A DNA stretch of 64,000 nucleotides, taken from contig NZ_CP093384.1 of assembly GCF_022655055.1 (NCBI RefSeq), positions 558,001-622,000 of the forward strand, given 5' to 3'. Position 1 is the first letter of the stretch. Every line of letters starts with the position of its first letter. The DNA is from Vagococcus sp. CY52-2. Lineage in GTDB: Bacteria; Bacillota; Bacilli; Lactobacillales; Vagococcaceae. The translations under genes were made by a program, and so were the position numbers. Of the stretch, positions 18,354 through 26,868 are shown one piece after another. The notes under the pieces were generated by a model. The model saw only the letters and a program-made list of their open reading frames with translations. It was not told the DNA's origin and searched no databases.

Positions 18354-19295
18354 ATGACTTAATGGTTATTAACATGTGTCGATTTAAAAGAAGAACAAAA
18401 GATTTACCTTCAGGATAATTTTCCAACAATTAGGGTTGTTTCAATTGACTTGTTAGCTGTATCAGATTACGAAAAAGTGACTATTATCTATGGATGGTCT
18501 GATAAGCTTCCTTCATTGACTCATTTTCCTTCTTTAAAATGGTTACAAACTCTTTCAGCTGGAGTGAATTATTTACCATTAGAAGAATTGGCTAAACGAG
18601 ATATTCTGGTGACAACAACAAGTGGTATTCATGGTCATCAAATGACTGAGAGTGTTCTAGGAATGCTGTTTAGCTATACTAGAAATATTCGCGAATCTAT
18701 TTTAAAACAAGAAAAACATGAATGGGGGATAGTAAATACCGGAACTGATTTAGTTGATAAACGGGTGTTAATTTTTGGGACAGGAAGTATCGCACAACAA
18801 TTAGCAAAAACGTTACAAGTATTTGGTTGTGATGTCTTTGGAATTAATCGAAGTGGAAGACAGGTGGATCATTTTACACAAACGTTTAATTATCAAGAGG
18901 GGAAAAGTAAGTTAAATACAATGGATATTGTAATTAACTTACTGCCTGGGACAAAGGAGACGTATCATTATTTTAATGACGATCTATTTTCTAATATGAA
19001 AGATGGTGTGGTCTTTATCAATATGGGACGTGGTACTTCAGTTAGTACAAGTGATTTAATTTCTCATATTAAGACAGAAAAAATAGGATTTGTAGCACTG
19101 GATGTTTTTGAAGAAGAACCTTTACCTAAAGACAGTGAGTTGTGGAATTTACAAAATGTTTTAATTCCCCCCCACATATCCGGTGCAACGGATAAATATA
19201 ATGACCGTGCATTTACTATTTTAACGGATAATTTAATTAAATTTATGAATCATGAAGAGTTAAAAAATGTTGTGGATTTAAATTTAGGGTATTAA
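18354..19295 (+). pseudogene. D-2-hydroxyacid dehydrogenase with a stop at codon 3
   Basis: The frame after AAAGGAGG reads ATG ACT TAA (TAA at 18360-18362) and then continues open for about 310 codons. All downstream family features are intact: the Rossmann motif FGTGSIAQQLA, NMGRGTS with the substrate arginine, the glutamate in DVFEEEPLP, and the active-site histidine in PPHISGAT. A single nonsense change therefore separates this from a full-length NAD-dependent 2-hydroxyacid dehydrogenase. An in-frame TTG at 18450 could restart translation, losing 32 residues, but has no clear ribosome binding site. Whether it is inactive or a sequence error cannot be told here. Confidence 0.8.
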
Positions 19296-19312
19296 CTTAA
19301 TTATAAGCAGGT

Positions 19313-19340
19313 AGCCTCTTATTTTTATAAGGGGCTTTTG
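19313..19340 (+). terminator. Terminator after the dehydrogenase
   Basis: AGCCTCTTAT (19313-19322) pairs with ATAAGGGGCT (19327-19336), with one G-T wobble and a short T tail. Confidence 0.75.
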
Positions 19341-19441
19341 ATAATGCTTTGTAGGATATGTCATATATTTTTGATAAAAAGTGTTTAGAGAATTATAGTT
19401 AATTTAGTCATATATATATGTCATTTTTTAGAGAGGAAATT

Positions 19442-19642
19442 ATGAATCGCATAAAAGAATATCGTAAGCAACAAGGATTATCACAAGCTGAACTGGCAAA
19501 ACGTGTCGGAGTGGCACGTCAGACGATTAACTTAATTGAAAATACAACGTATAATCCATCATTAGAATTATGTATAAATATAGCCAAAGAACTTCAAACA
19601 GACTTGAATACACTATTTTGGAACGTAGAAGGTGAGGAATAA
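19442..19642 (+). CDS. XRE-family regulator (short Cro/CI type)
   Basis: A 66-residue DNA-binding protein that is essentially one HTH domain (QGLSQAELAKRVGVARQTINLIE, about 9-31), of the small YozG-like group. The frame extends upstream to 19418, but AGAGAGGAAATT precedes ATG 19442 (MNRIKEY), which is the better start. The next gene, a membrane protein, begins 2 bases after its stop. Such XRE/membrane-protein pairs are common in Firmicutes, and the regulator often controls the pair; that is inference here. Confidence 0.85.
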   Translation: MNRIKEYRKQQGLSQAELAKRVGVARQTINLIENTTYNPSLELCINIAKELQTDLNTLFWNVEGEE

Positions 19643-19644
19643 AA

Positions 19645-20154
19645 ATGAAGAATATAGAACAAACATTACTTAAACATTTTGTTGGTTACATTGATGATAG
19701 AGATGAATACCAACAAAAAATGATTATTAAAATATTGGCAGATGCTAATATGATGACCTTTATTTTACTAACGGTTTGTATGATGATTAGTTTTATCTGG
19801 GATGCTTGGCATCATACAGTGTCATTAGGAACAATCTTTTTATTTTTAATTCAGCAATTGAATTCTTATTATATTTTAGTAAAAACAAAGAAATTTGATG
19901 TTCTTAAAACAGAAGTATTTGATGAAGATAGCTATAAAAAAGAATTGGGTAAAATTAAAAAAAGTGCCATTTTATCAGGCATTAACTGGGGGATTTCCAT
20001 GTTCGCTTGGATGGAATTTTTATTTCCACTTATACTAAATGAGCCCATTGAATTAAAATGGTTTAATGTATGTGTGTGATTTATTGCAAGTATACTATTT
20101 GGTGGATCAGTGTATGTAATTGGTAAAGGAAAATTGAAATTAATCAAAGAATAA
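19645..20154 (+). pseudogene. DUF3278-like membrane protein, stop near C terminus
   Basis: Partner of the XRE regulator. The product has 144 residues before TGA at 20077-20079, and the same frame continues for 24 more codons to TAA at 20152-20154 (FIASILFGGSVYVIGKGKLK). It has four probable membrane segments, the last two split by the stop, and a charged cytoplasmic loop at about 85-105. The pattern fits the DUF3278 family that accompanies short XRE regulators. The TGA probably replaced a tryptophan codon. Loss of the last helix likely disables it; read-through or a partly working form cannot be excluded. Confidence 0.72.
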
Positions 20155-20196
20155 AAAAGATTAGGTTATCCAATAAACTGAATAACCTAATCTTTT
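20155..20196. terminator. Bidirectional terminator
   Basis: A perfect 15-bp repeat, AAAAGATTAGGTTAT (20155-20169) and its complement (20182-20196), serves the converging membrane-protein and lactonase genes. A TTTA tetranucleotide repeat follows to about 20216. Confidence 0.85.
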
Positions 20197-20206
20197 ATTT
20201 ATTTAT

Positions 20207-21232
20207 TTATTTATTTTTTACACACACCACTTCAGGAGCAAAGACATCTTTTTGTAAAAGAGTCAATAAGCCAGTTTCTTTGTTTCTTTCAAACAGAGTT
20301 AAGTTATCTGAATTTTGATTTGCTACAACAATAAAGTCTTCATTTTTTGATAGGTTAAAGTCACGAGGGAAATCTCCCTCCACTGAAATCCACTGTAATG
20401 TGTTTAGTGTTTTACCATCTTCTGATACTTCATAAACCACAAGTGAATTATGTCCCCTATTAGATGCATATAAGAATTTACCATTTTTTGAAATACGAAT
20501 AGCAGCCCCACCGTTAAATTCAGTATGAGTTTCAGGTAAAGTTGAAATGGTTTGAAGTGCTTTAAAGCTACCAGTTGCAACATCGTAATCTAAAGCAATC
20601 ACGTTGCTTGATAATTCACCGAATAAATAAGCGATTGGTTTTGTTGGATGAAATACAAGATGACGAGGTCCAGTGCCAGGAGTAGCTATAAATTTAGCTA
20701 CTTCGGTTAATTTACCATTATTGTCGACATCATAGGTATAGACTGTGTCATTTCCTAAATCGCAGACTACTAATCGGTTATCAGGTGTTAAATCGGCATA
20801 ATGGACATGAGGGCCGTCTTGATTTTCATGGGGACCGTTACCAGTATCTTGGATTTTATCAGCAAGTGAGACAGCCCCGTTTTCATCAATAGTATAAGAA
20901 TATAAAATTCCTTGATGATAGTTTGCTCCGTAGACCACTTGTCGCTTATTATCAACAGCGACATAGCAAGGAGGAGCTCCTTCTACCATGACACGATTGA
21001 TTAAAGTATACTCTCCATTTTCTTCTGTTTTGTAGCTAGCGACTCCACCTAGATTGCCTTCTTTTGCTACTGAATATAAAATCCCTTTGTTTGATACATC
21101 TAGATAAGTTGGGTTGTCTTCGTTTATTAAGTGATTTAAGTGAACAAGCTCTTTCTTTTTTGTATCTAATGAGATTTCATAAATCCCTTGACTGATTCTT
21201 CTTGTATATGAGCCTAATAAAAATTTTTCCAC
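20207..21232 (-). CDS. Lactonase-family beta-propeller (6-phosphogluconolactonase-like)
   Basis: A cytoplasmic seven-bladed beta-propeller of the YkgB/Pgl type, whose known members hydrolyse 6-phosphogluconolactone in the oxidative pentose phosphate route. The ~341 residues show the family repeats GPHVHYADLTPDNRLVVCDLGNDTVYTYD-like blade text, GTGPRHLVFHP and LYASNRGHNSL. ATG at 21241 directly abuts AAAGGA, so the GTG at 21232 (MEKFLLGSYT) has better spacing and is used here; the ATG remains possible. Monocistronic, ending at a strong bidirectional hairpin. Confidence 0.85.
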   Translation of the reverse strand: MEKFLLGSYTRRISQGIYEISLDTKKKELVHLNHLINEDNPTYLDVSNKGILYSVAKEGNLGGVASYKTEENGEYTLINRVMVEGAPPCYVAVDNKRQVVYGANYHQGILYSYTIDENGAVSLADKIQDTGNGPHENQDGPHVHYADLTPDNRLVVCDLGNDTVYTYDVDNNGKLTEVAKFIATPGTGPRHLVFHPTKPIAYLFGELSSNVIALDYDVATGSFKALQTISTLPETHTEFNGGAAIRISKNGKFLYASNRGHNSLVVYEVSEDGKTLNTLQWISVEGDFPRDFNLSKNEDFIVVANQNSDNLTLFERNKETGLLTLLQKDVFAPEVVCVKNK

Positions 21233-21491
21233 GTCACTCATTCCTTTCGCGTTGATGCGTTTATTATAGCATTAGAATAAATTATACGCACTTTTGAGAT
21301 AAAATATGAAATGAAATATTCTTTTGTTTATTAGATAATACTAGGAATCTATTGTTATGATGATAAAATTAGTGAAATTCCCATACAGAAGAGAGGATGA
21401 AAAAAGACGGTCAACCTTGTTTATTGGTTACTGATTGTAGTAAGATGATGAATGAAGGATATTATGTAATAAGGAAAGAGTAAGGTAGATA

Positions 21492-22412
21492 ATGAAAAAA
21501 AAGACAAAATCACAACACATAAAACCTAAAAGTTTTCAAAGCACTCGTTTTACTGTCGAACAAGAGGATGAGTTATTACCATTTCTATTGACACACATTA
21601 ATAAAAGTCGTAATGCGGTAAAATCTATTTTAACTAGAGGGCAAGTTGAGGTAAATAATACTCCGACAACAAAACACAATTATAAATTAACAAGTGGTGA
21701 TGTTGTTAGTATTCAAAGTAATGAATCTTTAATGAAAGAAAAAGCGTTAATAGGCTTATCAGTTGTTTATGAAGATGATGATATTATTGTGATTGATAAG
21801 GAAGCAGGGTTATTATCAGTTGCCACTGATAAAGGAAATGAACCCACAGCACATAATCAACTAATGGGTTATGTGAAAAGAGACCATCCTAAAAATCGAG
21901 TGTTCATTGTACATAGATTAGATAAGGATACATCTGGTGTCATGTTATTTGCTAAAAAAGAATCTGTGAAACATGCCTTACAAGATAGTTGGAAAGAGTC
22001 TGTTCAAGAAAGATTGTACACGGCATTAGTTGAAGGCAAAGTAAAAAAAGAAAATGACACGATTACTTCTTGGTTAACTGAAAGTAAAACCTTTAAAGTT
22101 TATTCAAGTCCGAATGACAATGGCGGGAAAAAAGCGATTACCCATTATAAAGTAACGCGACAAAATAATGATTATAGTTTGTTGGAAGTGTCACTTGAAA
22201 CTGGACGGAAAAATCAAATTCGAGTTCATATGGAAAGTATTGGTCATCCTATTGTTGGCGATAAAAAATATGGCGCAACGAGTAATCCATTGAAACGGTT
22301 AGGATTGCATGCTACGACATTAGTATTTAGTCATCCCACTACTGGAAAAAAAATGGTGTTTAAATCTAAAATACCACGTTCATTTATAAAGAAAACACAA
22401 GTAAGTAAATAA
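21492..22412 (+). CDS. RluA-family RNA pseudouridine synthase
   Basis: A 306-residue enzyme converting uridine to pseudouridine in RNA. An N-terminal S4 RNA-binding domain (about 20-75, INKSRNAVKSILTRGQVEV) leads to the RluA-type catalytic domain. The active-site aspartate lies in VHRLDKDTSGVML; later come LETGRKNQIRVHM and HPIVGDKKYG. The exact target (23S rRNA or tRNA) cannot be assigned; RluD-type activity is likely. A hairpin downstream ends the unit. Confidence 0.9.
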   Translation: MKKKTKSQHIKPKSFQSTRFTVEQEDELLPFLLTHINKSRNAVKSILTRGQVEVNNTPTTKHNYKLTSGDVVSIQSNESLMKEKALIGLSVVYEDDDIIVIDKEAGLLSVATDKGNEPTAHNQLMGYVKRDHPKNRVFIVHRLDKDTSGVMLFAKKESVKHALQDSWKESVQERLYTALVEGKVKKENDTITSWLTESKTFKVYSSPNDNGGKKAITHYKVTRQNNDYSLLEVSLETGRKNQIRVHMESIGHPIVGDKKYGATSNPLKRLGLHATTLVFSHPTTGKKMVFKSKIPRSFIKKTQVSK

Positions 22413-22500
22413 ATTTTTTGTTTTTCTACTAAGTAAATATTGAGTGGTATCTTAATTGATTAACAGTACATTATGTTAAGAAGAAAATAAATATAATAAA

Positions 22501-22554
22501 AAAAGAGTAACCATTAAACTTCAATTATAAGGTGTATGGTTATTCTTTTTTTTA
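22501..22554. terminator. Terminator between the pseudouridine synthase and YxeA genes
   Basis: AAAAGAGTAACCAT (22501-22514) pairs with ATGGTTATTCTTTT (22536-22549) with one wobble, followed by a T run; A/T rich on both flanks. Confidence 0.75.
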
Positions 22555-22598
22555 TTTAATTTTTCTTTTGCTTTAGTTGAAATATTATCTTTTTGAGT

Positions 22599-22916
22599 TT
22601 ATTCCCAAGTAAGAACGCCTTTAATATCATTTACTTTTATTTTTAAATAAGCATGTTCTTTTAATGGTTTATCTTTGTAAGCATCAAATTCAAGTTCTTT
22701 TTCCGTTCCTTTATCGTCAAAACTAGCAAGATTATAAGCATAGATTGAACCCTGTTTAATCTCTCTATCATCTAGTGCCTCTTTAGTCTTAGAAGGTTCT
22801 TTCGTAACTTTTGTATAATAGTATGTACCACCTTGGTACTTGTGGTAAAGAGACATTGGTGTTGCAATACAGGCGATTAAAATAAGTGCTAATATTATTT
22901 TTTTGTAGTAGGTCAT
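22599..22916 (-). CDS. YxeA-family secreted/membrane-anchored protein
   Basis: A 105-residue protein of the YxeA (DUF1093) family: one N-terminal hydrophobic helix (about 5-24), then a small extracytoplasmic domain with YQGGTYYYTKV and the C-terminal GVLTWE. Function is not known; YxeA genes often accompany ABC transporters, and an ABC ATPase remnant lies beside it on the other strand. The frame is open to 22937, but GAGGGGG favours the ATG at 22916. Confidence 0.82.
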   Translation of the reverse strand: MTYYKKIILALILIACIATPMSLYHKYQGGTYYYTKVTKEPSKTKEALDDREIKQGSIYAYNLASFDDKGTEKELEFDAYKDKPLKEHAYLKIKVNDIKGVLTWE

Positions 22917-22939
22917 GATAAATCCCCCTCTCTTCAAAC

Positions 22940-23155
22940 ATTAGTATAGATAAAAATGTTATAACATTAATGATTACACATAACATGGAAGATGCTATAA
23001 AATATGGAAATCGCTTAGTCATGTTACATGAAGGGAAAATTGTCGTGGATATCAATCAAAAAGAAAGAGAAGGGTTGAAGGTCCAAGACTTAATGGATTT
23101 ATTTCAAAAAAATAGTGGAAAATCATTGACAGATGATGCACTGATATTATCTTAA
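22940..23155 (+). pseudogene. ABC transporter ATPase, C-terminal remnant
   Basis: About 70 codons of open frame encode the end of an ABC ATPase: the H-loop region TLMITHNMEDAIKYGNRL, then LHEGKIVVDI and the last helices. Walker A, the signature and Walker B are absent. There is no start signal, because the upstream bases already belong to the divergent YxeA gene region. This is the leftover of a deletion that removed the rest of the transporter. A hairpin that probably terminated the original operon remains downstream. Confidence 0.82.
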
Positions 23156-23165
23156 TGTCTTATTT

Positions 23166-23199
23166 AAAAAACTCAAATCAAATTGATTTGAGTTTTTTT
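23166..23199 (+). terminator. Terminator after the ATPase remnant
   Basis: A perfect 15-bp stem (23166-23180 with 23184-23198), AAAAAACTCAAATCA type, 3-base loop and T tail. Confidence 0.85.
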
Positions 23200-23322
23200 G
23201 TTCGTGAAATTTTTATTTTAATATTTGTGATTAAAGTTCTTTTATAAGCATTTTAATCAAATTTAATCTTGTGAAAACATTATAAAAAGGGTTTATTTAA
23301 TGTTAAAAACATCACAAATAGA

Positions 23323-23369
23323 TTGTGTAAACGTTATTTTATGATATAGTAGTTACTAAGGTAGCTACT
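23323..23369 (+). promoter_or_regulatory. Promoter with operator-like repeat for the TrmB-TauE-OCD operon
   Basis: TTGTGT (23323-23328) and TATAGT (23345-23350) with a 16-base spacer form a plausible vegetative promoter. Over the expected start point lies the imperfect inverted repeat AGTAGTTAC-TAAG-GTAGCTACT (23349-23369; one mismatch per arm). It is well placed for repression by the regulator encoded next. Its use by that regulator is inference. Confidence 0.55.
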
Positions 23370-23390
23370 AAAAAAGAGGTTGAAAAAATT

Positions 23391-24200
23391 ATGGAAACAA
23401 TAATACAAATAATGAAAAAATATCATTTTTCTGAGATGGAGACATTAGTGTACACCACACTGTTGGAACAAGATAAGCTAACAGGTTATGAAATAAGTAA
23501 ACAATCTGGTGTACCACGCTCAAAAGTGTATAACATTTTAGAAAAGTTATTGAAAAAAAATTTAGTTATTGTGAATAAATCAGAACCAAAGTTGTATCGA
23601 GCGATATCTTCAGATGAATTTATTGAACGCTTAGAAAAGGATGTCAAACAGGATTTAGCTGTTTTGGATAAGCAATTAGGCGAGATAAAAGAAGCTGAAG
23701 AAGAAGAGTTATTATGGAAAATTGAAGGGTATTCTCATGTTTTGGAAAAAGTTGAGCATTTAATCAAGCACTCTAAAAAAAGTTTGTTGGTTCAAATATG
23801 GAAACAAGATATCAGTAACGAGCTATTATTTTTATTACAAGAAGCTGAGAAACGATTAGACGAGTGTGTGGTGATTCTATTTGATACAGAACATCATTAT
23901 AATCTGCCATTAAATCATTATTATCAACATGGGTTTGAAGAAGAAAAATTAAAAGACTTTGGATCTAGGTGGATTAACATTGTTCGAGATGAAAAAGAAG
24001 TGGTGTTTGGTACATTATCAGAAGAAACAAGTCAAACAGACGTCACGTGGACAAAAAATAATGCGATGGTTAGTTTATCAAAAGAATACATTAAACATGA
24101 TGCTTATACATTGAAAATTATTGAAGAATTGCCTCAAGAATTGCGTAGTAAATATGGTCACGAGTTTGAAAAAGTGCGTTCAATATTTAAGGGGGAATAG
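23391..24200 (+). CDS. TrmB-family transcriptional regulator
   Basis: A 269-residue regulator with an N-terminal TrmB-type winged helix (about 12-75: FSEMETLVYTTLLEQ, TGYEISKQSGVPRSKVYNIL). A charged coiled-coil-like stretch (about 80-105) and a C-terminal phospholipase-D-like/effector-binding region follow. TrmB-type proteins sense sugars in archaea; in Firmicutes ligands are mostly unknown. It is the first gene of a three-gene operon; the permease starts 2 bases after its stop. An operator-like repeat covers its own promoter, which fits autoregulation. Confidence 0.88.
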   Translation: METIIQIMKKYHFSEMETLVYTTLLEQDKLTGYEISKQSGVPRSKVYNILEKLLKKNLVIVNKSEPKLYRAISSDEFIERLEKDVKQDLAVLDKQLGEIKEAEEEELLWKIEGYSHVLEKVEHLIKHSKKSLLVQIWKQDISNELLFLLQEAEKRLDECVVILFDTEHHYNLPLNHYYQHGFEEEKLKDFGSRWINIVRDEKEVVFGTLSEETSQTDVTWTKNNAMVSLSKEYIKHDAYTLKIIEELPQELRSKYGHEFEKVRSIFKGE

Positions 24201-24202
24201 TT

Positions 24203-25081
24203 ATGGTCAGAACAGTTTTATTAACATTAATTATATTAGTCAATGGATTTTTCGCTTTTACTTTTGTGAAAGATTTAATGAGTCATAAAGAAGAATTTAA
24301 AGAAGAAAAAGCGAATGTAAAATGGTTGCCTTTTACATCATTTATCATGTTTTTCCTATCAACATTTGGTATTTCAGATTTTGCAATAGGAACCGTTCTT
24401 TATCCAAAATTAGGTTGGGTAAATATGAAAAAATTACCAGGAACATTAAACACACAATGTGTTATACCTGTAGCAGCAATGGCATTATCATATATTTCAG
24501 GGGTAAATGTTGGGATTAAAACATTAGCCATTTGTATTGTGGCACAAGTTATTGGTGCTTATATTGGACCAAAATTTGTTGTAAAATTACCTGAAGATAC
24601 CATAAAAAAATTCGTTGGTGTTGGGTTAATTATTGCCGCATTCTTAATTTTTGCGGGACAAGTTAATTGGATTCAATCAAATGGGACAGCAACAGAGTTA
24701 TATGGTGGTAAACTAGTCCTAGCAGCGTTTTTATTATTTGTATATGGGGCATTAAATAATATTGGGATTGGGTCATATGCTTTGACAATGGTTACAGTTT
24801 ACTTATTAGGAATGGATCCAATTGCCGCTTTCCCAATTATGATGGGAGCGTGTACCTTCTCAGTGCCAATCGGAAGTGTTCAATTCATTAAATTTGGTGA
24901 ATATAGCCGTAAAATCACATTATTTACGTCAATATTTGGTGTTCTAGGGGTATTGGTAGCAGTCTTTTTAGTGAAATCACTAAATACTTATATGTTGAAA
25001 TGGGTTGTTATCTTTGTTCTTTTATATAGCTCATATTCAATGTTAGCAGCACAACTTAAAAAAGGATCACAAACAGCTTAA
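24203..25081 (+). CDS. TauE/SafE-family (TSUP) permease
   Basis: A 292-residue membrane protein with about eight helices in two related halves (helices at about 3-20, 44-65, 85-107, 110-130, then from about 175 on). Motifs include STFGISDFAIGTVL in the first half and GALNNIGIGSYALTM in the second. TSUP members export sulfite, sulfoacetate or related organic anions, but substrates vary and are often unknown. It lies between a TrmB regulator and an ornithine cyclodeaminase-like enzyme, so it probably moves that enzyme's substrate or product. GGGGG precedes the ATG. Confidence 0.88.
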   Translation: MVRTVLLTLIILVNGFFAFTFVKDLMSHKEEFKEEKANVKWLPFTSFIMFFLSTFGISDFAIGTVLYPKLGWVNMKKLPGTLNTQCVIPVAAMALSYISGVNVGIKTLAICIVAQVIGAYIGPKFVVKLPEDTIKKFVGVGLIIAAFLIFAGQVNWIQSNGTATELYGGKLVLAAFLLFVYGALNNIGIGSYALTMVTVYLLGMDPIAAFPIMMGACTFSVPIGSVQFIKFGEYSRKITLFTSIFGVLGVLVAVFLVKSLNTYMLKWVVIFVLLYSSYSMLAAQLKKGSQTA

Positions 25082-25094
25082 GGGGGAAAAGAGT

Positions 25095-26078
25095 ATGTTA
25101 TTTTTGAAAAAAGAAGATATTGAAAAATGTTTTGATATGAGAGCGGCAATGGATGCATCACTAGAGGCATTAAAAATTTATTCAGAAGGTCGGGCAAGTA
25201 TTCCGTTACGAACAAATATTCCAGTACCAAAAGCAGAGGGACAAAGTCTTTATATGCCTGGTTATGTTGAATGTGACAGTGGAAAAGATGCATTAGGTGT
25301 TAAAATTGTGTCGGTTTACCCAAAAAATATTGAAAAAAATATCCCAAGTGTTCCAGCGACAATGGTCGTTCTTGATGCGGAAACAGGGATTGTGAATGCG
25401 ATGCTTGATGGCACTTATTTAACACAATTAAGAACAGGGGCTGTGCAAGGAGCTGCAACAGAACTTTTGGCGAGAAAAGATGCAAAAATAGGGGCACTGA
25501 TTGGAACAGGTGGACAAGCTGAAAGTCAATTATGGGCGATGTTGACAGCAAGAGACTTAACAGAAGTACGTATCTTTGATATTGATTTTGAAAGAGCCTC
25601 TGTATTTGCAAAAGAAATGGCAGAAAAATTTAAGGTTACAATGATTCCAACTCAAACAGCACAAGAATGCGTTGAGGGTGCTGACATCATTACAAGCGTA
25701 ACAACATCTAAACGTCCGACATTCTCTAGTGAGTGGGTGAAAAAAGGAGCTCATATAAATGGAGTGGGAGCATACACACATGATATGTGCGAAATTCCAC
25801 GAGAAATCATTAAAGAATCTGACTTAATTATCTTTGATACAATGGACGGTGTGTTACAAGAAGCAGGCGACTTTATGCAACCACTAGAAGATGGCTATCT
25901 ATCAAAAGATAAATATGCTGGTGAATTAGGAGAGCTTGGTTTAGGTAAATTAACTGGTAGAGAACATGATGAAGACATTACTATTTTCAAAACAGTTGGT
26001 TCAGCTGTACTAGATGTATACGTGGCGCAAAAGATGGTTGAACAAGCGAAAGAAAAAAATATTGGTTTAACTGTATAA
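25095..26078 (+). CDS. Ornithine cyclodeaminase / mu-crystallin family enzyme
   Basis: A 327-residue NAD(P)-dependent enzyme. Arg39, Lys70 and Arg113 match the substrate-binding residues of the family, and the Rossmann motif GALIGTGGQAESQL starts near 133. The loop GVGAYTHDMCEIP (about 220) is closer to mu-crystallin/ketimine reductases and related dehydrogenases than to classical ornithine cyclodeaminase. The reaction may thus be ketimine reduction, opine-type chemistry or deamination; the sequence does not decide. Last gene of the TrmB-TauE operon, 13 bases after the permease, with a terminator behind it. Confidence 0.87.
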   Translation: MLFLKKEDIEKCFDMRAAMDASLEALKIYSEGRASIPLRTNIPVPKAEGQSLYMPGYVECDSGKDALGVKIVSVYPKNIEKNIPSVPATMVVLDAETGIVNAMLDGTYLTQLRTGAVQGAATELLARKDAKIGALIGTGGQAESQLWAMLTARDLTEVRIFDIDFERASVFAKEMAEKFKVTMIPTQTAQECVEGADIITSVTTSKRPTFSSEWVKKGAHINGVGAYTHDMCEIPREIIKESDLIIFDTMDGVLQEAGDFMQPLEDGYLSKDKYAGELGELGLGKLTGREHDEDITIFKTVGSAVLDVYVAQKMVEQAKEKNIGLTV

Positions 26079-26083
26079 GAATA

Positions 26084-26117
26084 AAAAATCAATCACTTAT
26101 GTGGTTGATTTTTTTAT
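26084..26117 (+). terminator. Terminator after the OCD-family gene
   Basis: AAAAATCAATCAC (26084-26096) with GTGGTTGATTTTT (26101-26113), 4-base loop, T tail; one wobble pair. Confidence 0.85.
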
Positions 26118-26201
26118 TAGACAAAAATAGTTATAAAACAATCATATTTATTTATTATTTAAATGTTTAAATGAAAAGAATAAATAAGTAGAGGTGATTA
26201 A

Positions 26202-26779
26202 ATGAAAAAACTAAGCAAAGCCATATTTATTGTAGGATTAGTAATAGTGATTGTTGCCATTTTTTTGCTTTTAAATATAATTTATTTCAAAATCCGGTCA
26301 TCTTGAAAAAATTTGTTCATCGATTTGGCTTTTTTGGTCCAGTTATCTTTATTTTAATTCAAATCATTCAACCAATTGTGCCGATTATTCCTGGTGGGGT
26401 AAGTGATGTTGCTGGGATTTTATCTTTTGGTCCTGTTCTTGGTGTATTGTATGCTTCAGCTGGATTAGTAATAGGAGAAATCATATTATTCTTACTTGTG
26501 CGTAAATATGGTAGAAAATTTGTTTTATCAATCACATCAGATAAAAATATGCCCCGTTTAGAAAGGCTAGTTGATGTCGGAAATAAACACACTATTTGGA
26601 TGTTAATTATTGTGTTTCTGATGCCATTTGGTCCAGATGATTTAGCGTGTCTAGCTTCTGGGTTTACAAAGATATCTTTAAAAGATTATATTAAAACGAT
26701 TATATTATTAAAACCAATTTCTGTAGCTATTCATTGTTATTTATTGCTAGATGTTTTTAAAATGGTGAAAATAAACTAA
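26202..26779 (+). pseudogene. TVP38/TMEM64-family membrane protein, frameshifted
   Basis: A DedA-superfamily-like membrane protein. The ATG at 26202, after AGAGGTGATT, opens a first hydrophobic helix that goes out of frame at a run of seven T (26260-26266). One extra T would join it to the long downstream frame (FQNPVILKKFVHRFG, then FILIQIIQPIVPIIPGGVSDVAG, VIGEIILFLLVRKYG). The rest is intact to the stop at 26777-26779. A TTG at 26303 could start the downstream part, but has no ribosome binding site. The T run makes slippage, phase variation or a sequencing error all possible. Confidence 0.75.
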
Positions 26780-26868
26780 TAGTGCTAGTAATTTAGATAA
26801 AACATGTTACACTGATAAAGCTAAAATAAAGAAAATAGGCGAGTGGCTTATTTATGAAGGATGTTAAC

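Noticed and set aside
20195-20216. TTTA tetranucleotide repeat as a contingency locus
   Set aside because: It lies outside the lactonase coding part (just at its stop), between terminator and gene end, so repeat-length change would not switch any reading frame.
21357-21483. Two short overlapping frames (25 and 28 codons) upstream of the pseudouridine synthase
   Set aside because: One has a GAGAGG sequence, but abutting the ATG. The products (for example one ending MMNEGYYVIRKE) are not recognisable; could be a leader peptide or relic but evidence is too thin to annotate.
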